From contig DJVQ01000069.1 of the NCBI GenBank assembly GCA_002441265.1, positions 99,506 to 109,389 of the forward strand: a DNA stretch of 9,884 nt, read 5' to 3'. This document shows, one piece after another, positions 1 to 6,297 of the stretch. Source of the DNA: Syntrophaceae bacterium UBA6252 (GTDB taxonomy: Bacteria > Desulfobacterota > Syntrophia > Syntrophales > UBA6807). Position numbers and translations under genes: made by a program. The notes beneath the pieces were generated by a model, which saw nothing but the letters and a program-made list of their open reading frames with translations, did no database searches and was not told the DNA's origin. Position 1 is the stretch's first letter. The number at the start of each line of letters is the position of its first letter.

Positions 1-379
1 GGGACTCGTAGATGATCCCGATGACCCCCAGCGGGATCCGCATCCGGCCCACGAGAAGGCCGTTGGGCCTTCGCCACATGGAAGTGACTCTGCCCACGGG
101 ATCCGGGAGGGCCGCCACTTCCCGGAGACCTCCCGCCATGGCCTCGATGGTGCCGTCCTTGAGGGTCAGCCGGTCGATCATGGCGGCGGTAAGACCCTTC
201 TCCCGTGCCTCGGAGACGTCCCTGCCGTTTTCCGCCTTGAGAAGGTCCCTCTTTTCCAGGAGATCTTCCGCCATGCGCAGCAGGGCGCCGTTTTTCACCC
301 CCGAGGGAAGGACGGCAAGGCCTTCCGATGCTTCCTTCGCCGAGACGGCGATCTTAAGGACGTCTTCTCGAATGCCCAT
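1..379 (-). CDS. proA: Gamma-glutamyl phosphate reductase (ProA), N-terminal part, cut by window edge
   Basis: ProA reduces gamma-glutamyl phosphate to glutamate-5-semialdehyde with NADPH, the second step of proline synthesis, in the cytoplasm. About 126 N-terminal residues are visible of a family that usually has about 420. The translation starts MGIREDVLKIAVSAKEASEG and contains family-typical pieces: KNGALLRMAEDL, the AAMIDRLTL segment, DPVGRV, WRRPNGLLVGRMRIPLGV and GIIYES at the window edge. The catalytic cysteine lies in the missing part. The ATG at 379-377 is supported by GGAGGAG seven bases upstream. The gene diverges from the patatin-like gene across about 200 bases containing a T-tract (411-423). 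A weak possible promoter is TTGAGA (complement of 423-428), 16 bases, TATTTC (complement of 401-406). The partner proB is not in view. The family call is firm. Confidence 0.93.
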   Translation of the reverse strand, partial: MGIREDVLKIAVSAKEASEGLAVLPSGVKNGALLRMAEDLLEKRDLLKAENGRDVSEAREKGLTAAMIDRLTLKDGTIEAMAGGLREVAALPDPVGRVTSMWRRPNGLLVGRMRIPLGVIGIIYES

Positions 380-580
380 GATCGAACTCCTCCGGGGAAT
401 GAAATAACCATTTCTTTTTTTTTCTCAATCCTGTAAAAGACAGACCGTTTCCCCCGGAAGGCGGGAGCCTCGGGTGGGGAAAGCCGCCGGCGCATGTGAC
501 TATAGAGGGGAAGGGGCGGCCCTGTCAAGACCCATTCGGGATGGGAATCCCCGCCGGGGGGAGGGCGGATCGATCAAACA

Positions 581-1660
581 ATGGATATCTCTGTAAAGGC
601 AGGCAGTCGGGTGCTGGAGAAAATCCGGGAGGGGACCTTCCACCCCGACGGGATCTCCACCTGCATCGGCCCGGGGGCCGGCCCGAGATGGCTTGTCGCC
701 GCGGGATTCGACCTGACCCTCCTTCGGGAGAAGACCCTGGGGGGGAAACGGCCGGTGGTCCTCCTGGGGGCGTCCGCCGGGGCCCTCCGGTTCGCCGCGT
801 GGGTCCAGCCCGAGGCGGAGAAGAGCTACGGAAAACTCCTGGACGGATACATTGACCTGACCTTCGATGACAGGGACGATCGGAGGACCGTGGCGGCGAA
901 GATCGAGGACGTCATCGACCGGGTCGTGGAAAACGACGCCATTCCCTTCGCCCTGGCCAACAAGCGTTACCGTCTCACGGTGGTCACCGCCCGGGCCAGG
1001 AAGCTCGCCGCCGCCGAATGGGGCGCCCTCCAGGCGACCGGTCTCGCCTGGGCCTTCCTGTCCAACGCGCTCCACCGGGGATTGCTTTATTCCTCTTTCG
1101 AGCGGGTGCTTTTCTACACCGGGCCGCTGCCCCCGAGGTTCGTCTTCCGGAAAGGATTCCGGGGGAAGACGGTTCCCCTGGGCGAGGCCAATTTCAAACC
1201 CGCCCTCCTGGCCTCATCGGCCATCCCCCTCGTCGTTTCCGGCGTGAAGGACATCTTCGGGGCCCCCCAGGGGACCTATCGTGACGGGGGCCTTGTGGAC
1301 TATCATCTGAACGGGAGGTACGGGGAGGGGGAGGGGGACGTGACCCTCTTTTTCAGCCACCAGGAGCGGATCGTTCCCACCTGGCTGGACAAAAGGCTTA
1401 CCCGGCGGTATCCCCCCGAAAGCGTGCTCGACAACGTTCTCATGGTGCACCCCACGGCGGAGTTCGTGGAGAAGCTTCCCGACGGCAAGGTGCCGGACCG
1501 GGAGGACTTCAAGCGTTTCTGGAAGGACCCGGGCACCCGGATCGCCAACTGGCGGCGGGCGGTCGAACGCTCGAGCCATTTCGGCGAAGTGTTCCTCGAA
1601 CTTCTGGAAAGCGGGAAGCTGAAGGACGTGGTGACGCCCCTTTCCCCGGACGGGAGGTGA
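581..1660 (+). CDS. Patatin-like phospholipase family protein
   Basis: Predicted serine lipid acyl hydrolase of the patatin fold, 359 residues, with no signal peptide, so probably cytoplasmic. Seen: GPGAGPRW at residues 29-36, matching the glycine-rich oxyanion-hole segment of the family branch that usually reads like GAAGGPKW; GASAG at 63-67, the GxSxG nucleophile elbow with Ser65; ASSAIPLVVSGV around 211-222; and DGG at 235-237, giving Asp235 of the Ser-Asp dyad. The catalytic set therefore looks complete. The substrate is not known. The ATG at 581 is preceded by a GGGGGGAGG run (556-564) at an unusually long distance of about 16 bases, so the start is likely but not certain. The stop overlaps the GTG-rich start region of the next gene, which suggests one operon with the radical SAM protein and DUF2905. 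The family assignment is good; phospholipase activity is only inferred. Confidence 0.85.
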   Translation: MDISVKAGSRVLEKIREGTFHPDGISTCIGPGAGPRWLVAAGFDLTLLREKTLGGKRPVVLLGASAGALRFAAWVQPEAEKSYGKLLDGYIDLTFDDRDDRRTVAAKIEDVIDRVVENDAIPFALANKRYRLTVVTARARKLAAAEWGALQATGLAWAFLSNALHRGLLYSSFERVLFYTGPLPPRFVFRKGFRGKTVPLGEANFKPALLASSAIPLVVSGVKDIFGAPQGTYRDGGLVDYHLNGRYGEGEGDVTLFFSHQERIVPTWLDKRLTRRYPPESVLDNVLMVHPTAEFVEKLPDGKVPDREDFKRFWKDPGTRIANWRRAVERSSHFGEVFLELLESGKLKDVVTPLSPDGR

Positions 1661-1665
1661 CGGTG
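1653..1665 (+). promoter_or_regulatory. Strong Shine-Dalgarno inside upstream stop region, with GTG start
   Basis: GGAGGTGA at 1653-1660 is an extended match to the 16S anti-Shine-Dalgarno. It covers the last codons and the TGA stop (1658-1660) of the patatin-like gene. GTG at 1663 follows at normal spacing. Ribosomes finishing the first gene would be placed on the start of the second, so translational coupling is likely. This site decides GTG 1663 over GTG 1657. Confidence 0.6.
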
Positions 1666-2625
1666 TCCCGGTCCCCGCGGGAAATCGCAAGGGTGGCGGA
1701 GACGCTGGAGAAGCATTACGAAAGCTGCCGCCTCTGCCCCCGGGGATGCGCCGCGGACCGGCGGCGGGGGAAAGCCGGCTTCTGCGGTCTTCCCGATCAT
1801 GCCGTGATCGCCTCGGCGCTGCCCCATTTCGGGGAGGAACCCCCTCTGTCCGGGACCGGCGGAGCGGGGACGATCTTCTTTTCCTCGTGCAACCTGCGGT
1901 GCGTTTTCTGCCAGAACCATCAGATCAGCCACGGCGGAATGGGAAGAAAGGCCGCTGTCGAGGAACTGTCCCGGATCATGCTCCGTCTCGAGGAAAAGGG
2001 GTGCCACAACATCGAGTGGGTGACGCCGACCCCGCAGCTTCCCGCCATCCTGAGCGCCCTGTCCCTCGCCCGCGGGAAGGGGTTGACCCTTCCCGTCGTG
2101 TACAACTGCGGGGGATACGAAAATCCCGAGGTGATCGCCCTTCTCGACGGAATTGTCGACGTGTACCTTCCCGACTTCAAGTTCGGCGGCGATGAAGCGG
2201 CGCACCGTCTCGCCGGGGTCCGGGACTACGTCGCCCACGCCCGGGCATCCATCGCGGAGATGGTCCGTCAGGTCGGGACGGGACTCGAGACGGAGGGGGA
2301 CATCGCCCGGCGGGGCGTGATCGTCCGGCATCTGGTTCTGCCGGGCATGGCGGAGAACACGAAAGAGGTCCTCCGGTGGATCGGGGAGCACCTCTCCCTT
2401 TCCGTTCCGCTCAGCCTCATGGGGCAGTACACCCCGATTCCCGCCGTGGCGCGGGACCCCGTTCTCGGGGGGAATGTGGGGAAAAAGGCGTACGAGGAGA
2501 TCGTCACCCTTGCCCTCGACATGGGTTTCGAGTATCTTTTTGTTCAGGATCTCGAAGGAAAACCCCTGATCCCCGATTTCCGGAGGGAGGAGCCCTTCGA
2601 ATGGGAGGGAAAAGGGGGAAGCTGA
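1663..2625 (+). CDS. PflX-type radical SAM protein (pyruvate formate-lyase activase homologue)
   Basis: Radical S-adenosylmethionine enzyme of 320 residues, resembling the uncharacterised PflX group (COG1313). From this start, the radical SAM motif CNLRCVFC gives Cys76, Cys80 and Cys83 for the [4Fe-4S] cluster. An N-terminal group CRLCPRGC plus GFCG (Cys22, Cys25, Cys29, Cys41) is typical of this branch and may bind another metal or cluster. TPTPQLPAIL and VYNCGGYEN further match it. Start choice: GTG at 1657 overlaps the upstream stop but has the GGAGG right against it. GTG at 1663 follows a strong GGAGGTGA (1653-1660), so I prefer 1663; the other adds two residues. The coupling to the patatin-like gene suggests linked expression. 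No glycyl-radical enzyme is seen nearby, so the target is unknown. The family is well supported; the reaction is not. Confidence 0.87.
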   Translation: MSRSPREIARVAETLEKHYESCRLCPRGCAADRRRGKAGFCGLPDHAVIASALPHFGEEPPLSGTGGAGTIFFSSCNLRCVFCQNHQISHGGMGRKAAVEELSRIMLRLEEKGCHNIEWVTPTPQLPAILSALSLARGKGLTLPVVYNCGGYENPEVIALLDGIVDVYLPDFKFGGDEAAHRLAGVRDYVAHARASIAEMVRQVGTGLETEGDIARRGVIVRHLVLPGMAENTKEVLRWIGEHLSLSVPLSLMGQYTPIPAVARDPVLGGNVGKKAYEEIVTLALDMGFEYLFVQDLEGKPLIPDFRREEPFEWEGKGGS

Positions 2626-2654
2626 TTTTCCGGAAATCGGAAAGGGGGCGTTTT

Positions 2655-2879
2655 ATGGGCGATTTTTCCCAGTTCGGCAAAATCCTGCTCGTCATCGGGC
2701 TTGTAACGGCCGCCGTGGGGGCGCTCTTTCTCATGGGAGGGAAAATCCCCTGGATCGGCCGGCTTCCCGGCGACTTCGTGTTCCGGGGGAAGAATTTCAC
2801 CTTTTACTTTCCCATTGCCACCTCCATCCTGGTGAGCGTGGTCCTTTCCCTGATCTTCTATTTCTTCCGGCAGCGGTGA
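2655..2879 (+). CDS. Small DUF2905-family membrane protein
   Basis: A 74-residue protein of the DUF2905 family, function unknown. Two hydrophobic segments are visible, about residues 9-27 and 51-70, joined by a conserved loop KIPWIGRLPGD (30-40) and then NFTFYFPIATSI (47-58). The GRLPGD and FYFP-T elements are the family hallmark, and the length is typical. It is predicted to sit in the inner membrane with two passes and a short basic C terminus (FRQR). The ATG at 2655 has AGGGGG six bases upstream. It begins 29 bases after the radical SAM stop, so it is probably the last gene of the same transcript. It converges on lolA. The family is clear and the function unknown. Confidence 0.85.
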   Translation: MGDFSQFGKILLVIGLVTAAVGALFLMGGKIPWIGRLPGDFVFRGKNFTFYFPIATSILVSVVLSLIFYFFRQR

Positions 2880-2947
2880 CGATTCCTCCTCCACGGAGTG
2901 ACGGGGCCCCGGGGACTCGGGGCAGGCGGGCCGGCGCCGGGGAAGCC
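2880..2947. other. Convergent intergenic gap with GC-rich inverted repeats
   Basis: The 68 bases between the stops of the DUF2905 gene (plus) and lolA (minus) hold two inverted repeats: GCCCCG (2906-2911) pairing with CGGGGC (2918-2923) across six bases, and the perfect palindrome CCGGCGCCGG at 2931-2940. Neither is followed by a T-run on either strand, so an intrinsic terminator is not supported. They may still slow or end transcription where the two transcripts converge. Confidence 0.35.
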
Positions 2948-3625
2948 TCAGGGAACCCGGTAGATTTCCGTTCCCGGGGGAGGGCTGAAGTTGAAGAGAT
3001 CGTCTGAAAGCCCCGTGTTCACCGCCGTGTCCTCGAAGACGAGTTCCGTCCTGTTCCCGTAGATGTCGGAAAACCGGAAGCCGGTGACGAGAAAGGTGTT
3101 CCTGTCCACTGTCATGGTGAGGACGGTGATGCCGAGTTCCGGATTCTTCGGCCTCAGGTCCATGACGTAATTTCCTTTTTCATCCACGGCGCCGCCGGGC
3201 GGCCTGGAGAGGTCGAACTCCTCCCGGAGGGTTCCAAGCCCCGTCAGAAAGCGGATGGTCATCTTTCCCTTGAGAAGGCTGTCCGTCGGCTGAAGGTAGG
3301 CCACGCCGTCCTCGGGCAGATACAGCCACGCGTCCTGGGGGTTGACCACCAGTTTCTTTTCCGAGGGGACCCGGTAATCCCAGAGCATCCGCTTCGGTTT
3401 CCGGAAATAGACCGTTCCCTCCTCCCGGATCGTACGGCCCATGGTCTTGAAGGTCGCCACCTGGACGAACCGGGCCTTCAGGTCCTCCGCCCGGTCGTAT
3501 TTCGACTGGACCTTCGACGCCAGCTCGTCGAGGGAAGGAACTTCCCCCATGGCGGCGGCGGGGAGAAGAACCAGGAGAAGAAAAAGCCATGAGAACCATC
3601 CGTTGCCGGAGAACTTCCGAATCAT
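2948..3625 (-). CDS. lolA: Outer-membrane lipoprotein carrier protein LolA
   Basis: LolA is the periplasmic chaperone that takes lipoproteins released by the LolCDE transporter and carries them to the outer membrane. The protein has 225 residues with an N-terminal signal peptide: basic start MIRKF, a hydrophobic core WLFLLLVLLPAAA, and likely cleavage near residue 27. The mature part shows the family pattern: LKARFVQ near the start, GTVYFRKPKRMLWDY, KKLVVN, DAWLYLPED, then the late section with RFSDIYGNRTELVFED and a terminal FNFSPPPGTE. The ATG at 3625-3623 follows GGAGG at nine bases; an upstream in-frame ATG at 3685 would add 20 residues that look like leader sequence and has no such support. 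The gene lies downstream of the M48 protease and pdxT on the same strand, but 243 bases separate it from pdxT and probably give it its own promoter. Length and features are normal. Confidence 0.9.
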   Translation of the reverse strand: MIRKFSGNGWFSWLFLLLVLLPAAAMGEVPSLDELASKVQSKYDRAEDLKARFVQVATFKTMGRTIREEGTVYFRKPKRMLWDYRVPSEKKLVVNPQDAWLYLPEDGVAYLQPTDSLLKGKMTIRFLTGLGTLREEFDLSRPPGGAVDEKGNYVMDLRPKNPELGITVLTMTVDRNTFLVTGFRFSDIYGNRTELVFEDTAVNTGLSDDLFNFSPPPGTEIYRVP

Positions 3626-3648
3626 GACGGGTTTCCTCCAGGGTGGTT

Positions 3649-3657
3649 TGTGGACAA
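3649..3657 (-). promoter_or_regulatory. DnaA-box-like 9-mer, reverse orientation
   Basis: TGTGGACAA reads TTGTCCACA on the minus strand, one mismatch from the DnaA box consensus TTATCCACA. It lies just upstream of the lolA ribosome binding site and points toward the array at 3769-3814, with an AT-rich stretch in between. Alone it would be weak; its place in the cluster is what makes it notable. Confidence 0.4.
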
Positions 3658-3664
3658 GTGCCCC

Positions 3665-3715
3665 AAAAGGATAGCAAAAGAGCAACTATTTGATATTACG
3701 ATACATTTACCCTGC
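3665..3715. other. AT-rich patch between lolA and the DnaA-box array
   Basis: Bases 3671-3710 are 29/40 A or T by count, in a region where coding sequence is about 60% G+C. The patch lies between the reverse DnaA-like box and the direct box array, the arrangement expected of a DNA unwinding element. It would also be the natural place for the lolA promoter: on the minus strand TTGAGC (complement of 3714-3719) is followed about 15 bases on by TAATAT, a weak match with short spacing. Confidence 0.35.
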
Positions 3716-3768
3716 TCAAGGACCATGCAACCCGGAAGAATCGACGTTTCGAAGGCCCTTTACAGGGA

Positions 3769-3814
3769 CTTTCCACAGCCTTTTCCACAGCTTTATCCAC
3801 ATCTTTGTGGATGT
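3769..3814 (+). repeat. Tandem 12-base array of DnaA-box-like sites plus an inverted site
   Basis: Three direct 12-base units follow each other without gaps: CTTTCCACAGCC (3769-3780), TTTTCCACAGCT (3781-3792), TTATCCACATCT (3793-3804). Their first nine bases have two, one and zero mismatches to the DnaA box TTATCCACA. A fourth, inverted site TGTGGATGT (3806-3814; two mismatches) follows, so ATCCACA (3796-3802) and TGTGGAT (3806-3812) also form a 7-base inverted repeat with a short loop. With the reverse box at 3649-3657 there are five sites in about 170 bases. This resembles a DnaA-binding region (origin, titration site or DnaA-controlled promoter); which of these cannot be decided here. Confidence 0.55.
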
Positions 3815-3868
3815 TTCCCGGGAGGCTTTCTTTTACGGGGACTTGCGGCTTCCCCGCGCCCGGCGGGC

Positions 3869-4447
3869 CTAGATCGCCCCTTCGATCATCCGTAAAAAAT
3901 AGCGATGGATTCTGGGGTCGTCCGTGAGTTCGGGGTGAAAGGTCGCCACGAGGACCTTTCCCTGCCGGGCGAAGACCACCGTGTCTTCGTAGTCCGCAAG
4001 GGGCTCCACCTCCCTGCCGACGGTCCGGATGATGGGCGCCCGGATGAAAACCGCGTGGAATGCCGGGGATCCCAGCGCGTTGATGGCGATTTCCGTCTCG
4101 CGGCTTTCCACTTGCCTGCCGTACGCGTTTCTTTCAATGTCCAAGTCGATGAGATTCAGGAAATCCTGTTTTTTCCCGCCGAGGTGGCCGGAAAGCACGA
4201 TCGCACCGGCGCAAGTCCCGAAAATCGGGTTTCCGGCGTTCAAAAAGGCCCGGATCCTGTCGGGGAAGCCGTATTCCACCATGAGTTTCGTCATGGTCGT
4301 GCTTTCTCCCCCGGGGATGACGAGGCCCGATACTTCTTCCAGTTCGCCGGGGAGGCGGACCTCCGTCGCTGCGGCGCCGCAGCGGCGGAACATGAGGACG
4401 TGTTCGCGAAATGCGCCCTGAAGGGCCAGTACACCGACGGCTTTCAT
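3869..4447 (-). CDS. pdxT: Pyridoxal 5'-phosphate synthase glutaminase subunit PdxT
   Basis: PdxT hydrolyses glutamine and channels ammonia to PdxS, which makes pyridoxal 5'-phosphate from a pentose phosphate and a triose phosphate (DXP-independent route). The protein has 192 residues, normal for the family. Seen: VGVLALQGAFREH at the start, PGGESTTM at 46-52, the nucleophile elbow GTCAG with Cys79, and FHPELT with His171 and Glu173, completing the class-I glutaminase triad. The ATG at 4447-4445 has AAAGGAG nine bases upstream; a longer in-frame reading from 4516 would overlap the upstream gene and adds no family sequence. It follows the M48 protease stop by 43 bases on the same strand, so the two are probably co-transcribed. 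PdxS, usually encoded next to it, is absent from this window. Confidence 0.93.
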   Translation of the reverse strand: MKAVGVLALQGAFREHVLMFRRCGAAATEVRLPGELEEVSGLVIPGGESTTMTKLMVEYGFPDRIRAFLNAGNPIFGTCAGAIVLSGHLGGKKQDFLNLIDLDIERNAYGRQVESRETEIAINALGSPAFHAVFIRAPIIRTVGREVEPLADYEDTVVFARQGKVLVATFHPELTDDPRIHRYFLRMIEGAI

Positions 4448-4490
4448 GACGATGCGCTCCTTTGGCCGGTTCTGTGAAATCCCTGTCTGA

Positions 4491-5939
4491 TTACAGGAAA
4501 GACATGGTTTTTTCAACCTTTTGAGGACGGGAGCCGCCCTTTCCCTTTCCGGGAGGGGGGCCGGGGGGAGAACCCTTCTCCGGGGGAGCCATTTCCTTCT
4601 CGATTTCCGCGGTCTTCTTCGGATCGGCGGAAAAATAGGGAAGGGCTTTGCGGAAATGAAAGAGGGCGCTGTCCCTTTTCCCCTGGCTCTTGAAGTATTT
4701 ACCGAAATAGAAGTGGGAGTTGCCCATATCGTTGAGCTTCCCGTAAATCATGGCAAGGTTGTAGAAAACGTCCTCCCGGTCCGGAAACCTTTCCCGGTAC
4801 TCCGTGTACCTTTCGAGGGCGTAGGAATAATTCCCCAGGTACTCGCACGCTCTCCCGAGGTAGACGAGGGTGTCGCCGTCGGCCGGATTCAGCGCGTGGG
4901 CCTTTTTCAGCGGATCCAGGGATTCCCCTATTCTTCCGGCGGTGTAAAGGGTGATTCCCAGGTCCCTCAGGATGCGGGGATCGTCGGGCCGTTTCGCCAG
5001 GGCCTCATTGAATCCTTCGATGGATTCCGTGGTTTTTCCGGTTCTTCCCTCCACGACGGCGAGACCGTAAAGGGCGTCCACGCTTGCCGGGTTCTTCTCG
5101 AGCGCCCTCTGAAAATATTTCAACGACCTGTTGGAATCCTTGTCCTTGAGGACCAGGATCGTCTGGATTCGTCCCAGGTCTCCCGTTTCCGCGGTCGCCC
5201 GGTGGCTTCCGCCGTCCATTTCGAGGAGGGTGTCGAGATAACGGATCCTGTCGTCCGTTCCGGGGTGGGTGAGGAAATAGGACGGAACCGCGCTGGAGTA
5301 ATACTCGAAATTCTTCATGATGCCGAGAAACTGCGGCATGCCCGTCCCGTCGTATCCCGCCCCCGTGAGGTAGGACATTCCGAGGCGGTCCGCTTCCTCC
5401 TCGTTTTCCCTGCTGTATTTCAGGTTCAGGCTCGTGGCCGTGGCGATGGAAAAACTGGCGATCGCCGCCGTCGCATCCCCCCCGAGAAAGGCCCCGGCGA
5501 TGATGGCCGCAAGGGTCGCGATTCCGATATTCTTGGATTTGTCGATGGAATCGGCGATGTGCCTGGCCCGTACGTGGGCGATTTCATGGGCAAGGACGCC
5601 CGCGAGCTGGCTTTCGTTTTCCGTCAGTTCGATGAGCCCGCGGTAAAGGAAGACATAACCTCCGGGGGTCGCGAAGGCGTTGATTGCCGGGCTGTCGACG
5701 ACGGAGAAGGTGAACGAGAAGGGCGTCTTCTCCCCCTGGGAGATGAGCCGGTTCCCCATCTTCGTGATATACGCCGTCACCTCCGGATCTTCCAGAAGGA
5801 GTCCCTTGTTCTTGAGATTGTCGTAAAATTCCTTTCCCAGCTTCTGCTCGTCCTCCATGGAGAAATCCGCGAGGGCGGGGCAGGCTGAGGCGATAACAAG
5901 CCAAAGGGCGAAAATCGAAGCAAGCCGTTTCATCATCAT
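4491..5939 (-). CDS. Periplasmic M48 zinc metalloprotease with TPR repeats (BepA-like)
   Basis: Predicted exported metalloprotease of 482 residues, similar in plan to BepA (YfgC), which assembles or degrades outer-membrane proteins such as LptD. Seen: a signal peptide at residues 1-24 ending CPALA before DFSMED; a peptidase M48 domain about 30-240 with HEIAH at 118-122 (zinc ligands His118, His122; catalytic Glu119), SRENEEEAD at 176-184 (third ligand probably Glu180) and LTHPGTDDRI at 223-232; a run of TPR units about 255-450; and a Pro/Gly/Lys-rich tail. Start: three ATG codons in a row (5939-5931); the first has AGGAAGG eight bases upstream. The open frame continues back to 6308, but that part crosses a repeat element and is not protein-like. 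A good promoter candidate lies at 5996-6024. A cysteine at residue 20 does not form a convincing lipobox. Confidence 0.9.
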   Translation of the reverse strand: MMMKRLASIFALWLVIASACPALADFSMEDEQKLGKEFYDNLKNKGLLLEDPEVTAYITKMGNRLISQGEKTPFSFTFSVVDSPAINAFATPGGYVFLYRGLIELTENESQLAGVLAHEIAHVRARHIADSIDKSKNIGIATLAAIIAGAFLGGDATAAIASFSIATATSLNLKYSRENEEEADRLGMSYLTGAGYDGTGMPQFLGIMKNFEYYSSAVPSYFLTHPGTDDRIRYLDTLLEMDGGSHRATAETGDLGRIQTILVLKDKDSNRSLKYFQRALEKNPASVDALYGLAVVEGRTGKTTESIEGFNEALAKRPDDPRILRDLGITLYTAGRIGESLDPLKKAHALNPADGDTLVYLGRACEYLGNYSYALERYTEYRERFPDREDVFYNLAMIYGKLNDMGNSHFYFGKYFKSQGKRDSALFHFRKALPYFSADPKKTAEIEKEMAPPEKGSPPGPPPGKGKGGSRPQKVEKTMSFL

Positions 5940-5965
5940 CGAGGAATCCTTCCTCTCCCTTGGAC

Positions 5966-5978
5966 CCCCCTGAGGGGG
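5966..5978 (-). other. Short GC hairpin in the M48 protease 5' leader
   Basis: CCCCC (5966-5970) and GGGGG (5974-5978) pair across a three-base gap, between the predicted promoter and the ribosome binding site of the M48 gene. It is followed on the minus strand by GTCCAAGGG, with no T-run, so it is not a terminator. It could influence translation or message stability; nothing more can be said. Confidence 0.3.
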
Positions 5979-5995
5979 CGGAAGATCAACAATAT

Positions 5996-6024
5996 ATGCT
6001 ATCTCTTTTGCGGAAAACTGACAA
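5996..6024 (-). promoter_or_regulatory. Candidate sigma-70-type promoter for the M48 protease gene
   Basis: On the minus strand TTGTCA (complement of 6019-6024; five of six to TTGACA) is separated by exactly 17 bases from TAGCAT (complement of 5996-6001; four of six to TATAAT). It is about 57 bases upstream of the M48 start codon. The mobile-element copy ends about ten bases upstream of the -35 hexamer, so the element borders the promoter without breaking it. Confidence 0.45.
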
Positions 6025-6034
6025 GCCTCCCGCT

Positions 6035-6199
6035 TGATGAAGTCGTAAAAAGGCCAATTCAACACTTCTTCGAACGGCAAAGTAAAAAAAGCTCCATAGG
6101 CAAGGCGCCCGAATCCCGAGGACCGAGGCGTACTTTTGGTACGCCGCAGGGTCGAGGGAAGAAGGGCAACACAGCATATGGGCTTTTTACGAAGCCGTC
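6035..6199. mobile_element. MITE-like element, copy 1 (complete)
   Basis: A non-coding element of about 165 bases. Its ends are inverted repeats: GATGAAGTCGTAAAAAGGCC at 6036-6055 and, read from the other strand, GACGGCTTCGTAAAAAGCCC from 6199, matching at 15 of 20 positions including an unbroken run from TCGTAAAAAG. CCGCT lies just outside each end (6030-6034 and 6200-6204), a possible target-site duplication. An internal hairpin pairs GGCGTAC (6127-6133) with GTACGCC (6139-6145). Bases 6095-6199 are repeated, inverted, at 9780-9884 with 99/105 identity and no gaps. No transposase is encoded, so movement would need one supplied elsewhere. REP-like or MITE-like status is inferred from structure; the exact family is unknown to me. 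Confidence 0.75.
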
Positions 6200-6297
6200 C
6201 CGCTGAGCATGGCGCTTTTCTCGTGCTTCTCATGCAAATGTCTGTCCATCGGACGGCCGCTGTGCTATAGGGAAACCAAAAAACCGGAGAATACCCC

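Larger units (their letters stand above)
5940..6297. other. Divergent intergenic region, 358 bases, half filled by a repeat element
   Basis: This region separates the M48 gene (minus) from the DUF2889 gene (plus). From left to right it holds the M48 ribosome binding site and GC hairpin, the M48 promoter candidate, the MITE-like element (about 6035-6199), and about 98 bases upstream of the DUF2889 start. The last part has a small inverted repeat GTCC/GGAC (6244-6254) and TGCTATAGG (6263-6271), a weak extended -10 match. No RNA gene is seen. Open frames crossing it come from the element and are not credible proteins. Confidence 0.6.

Noticed and set aside
496..510. TATAGA at 501-506 as the -10 of the patatin-like operon promoter
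   Set aside because: No -35-like hexamer stands at 16-18 bases upstream and there is no extended TG. Too weak to list as a feature.
1303..2391. 362-residue minus-strand frame opposite the patatin-like and radical SAM genes
   Set aside because: It spans the junction of two well-supported plus-strand genes and looks like a shadow.
2931..2940. CCGGCGCCGG palindrome as a regulator-binding site
   Set aside because: It lies between convergent gene ends, not at a promoter, and short GC palindromes are expected by chance in this composition.
3796..3812. ATCCACA/TGTGGAT hairpin as an intrinsic terminator for pdxT
   Set aside because: No T-run follows on the minus strand (it runs into AAAGCTGTGG). 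The symmetry is better explained by opposed DnaA-like sites.
4521..5888. 455-residue plus-strand frame opposite the M48 protease
   Set aside because: The minus strand encodes an intact HEXXH protease with TPRs. The plus frame has no recognisable motif.
5986..6177. Small 63-residue frame inside the intergenic repeat
   Set aside because: It is the translation of the element's hairpin sequence and has no ribosome binding site.
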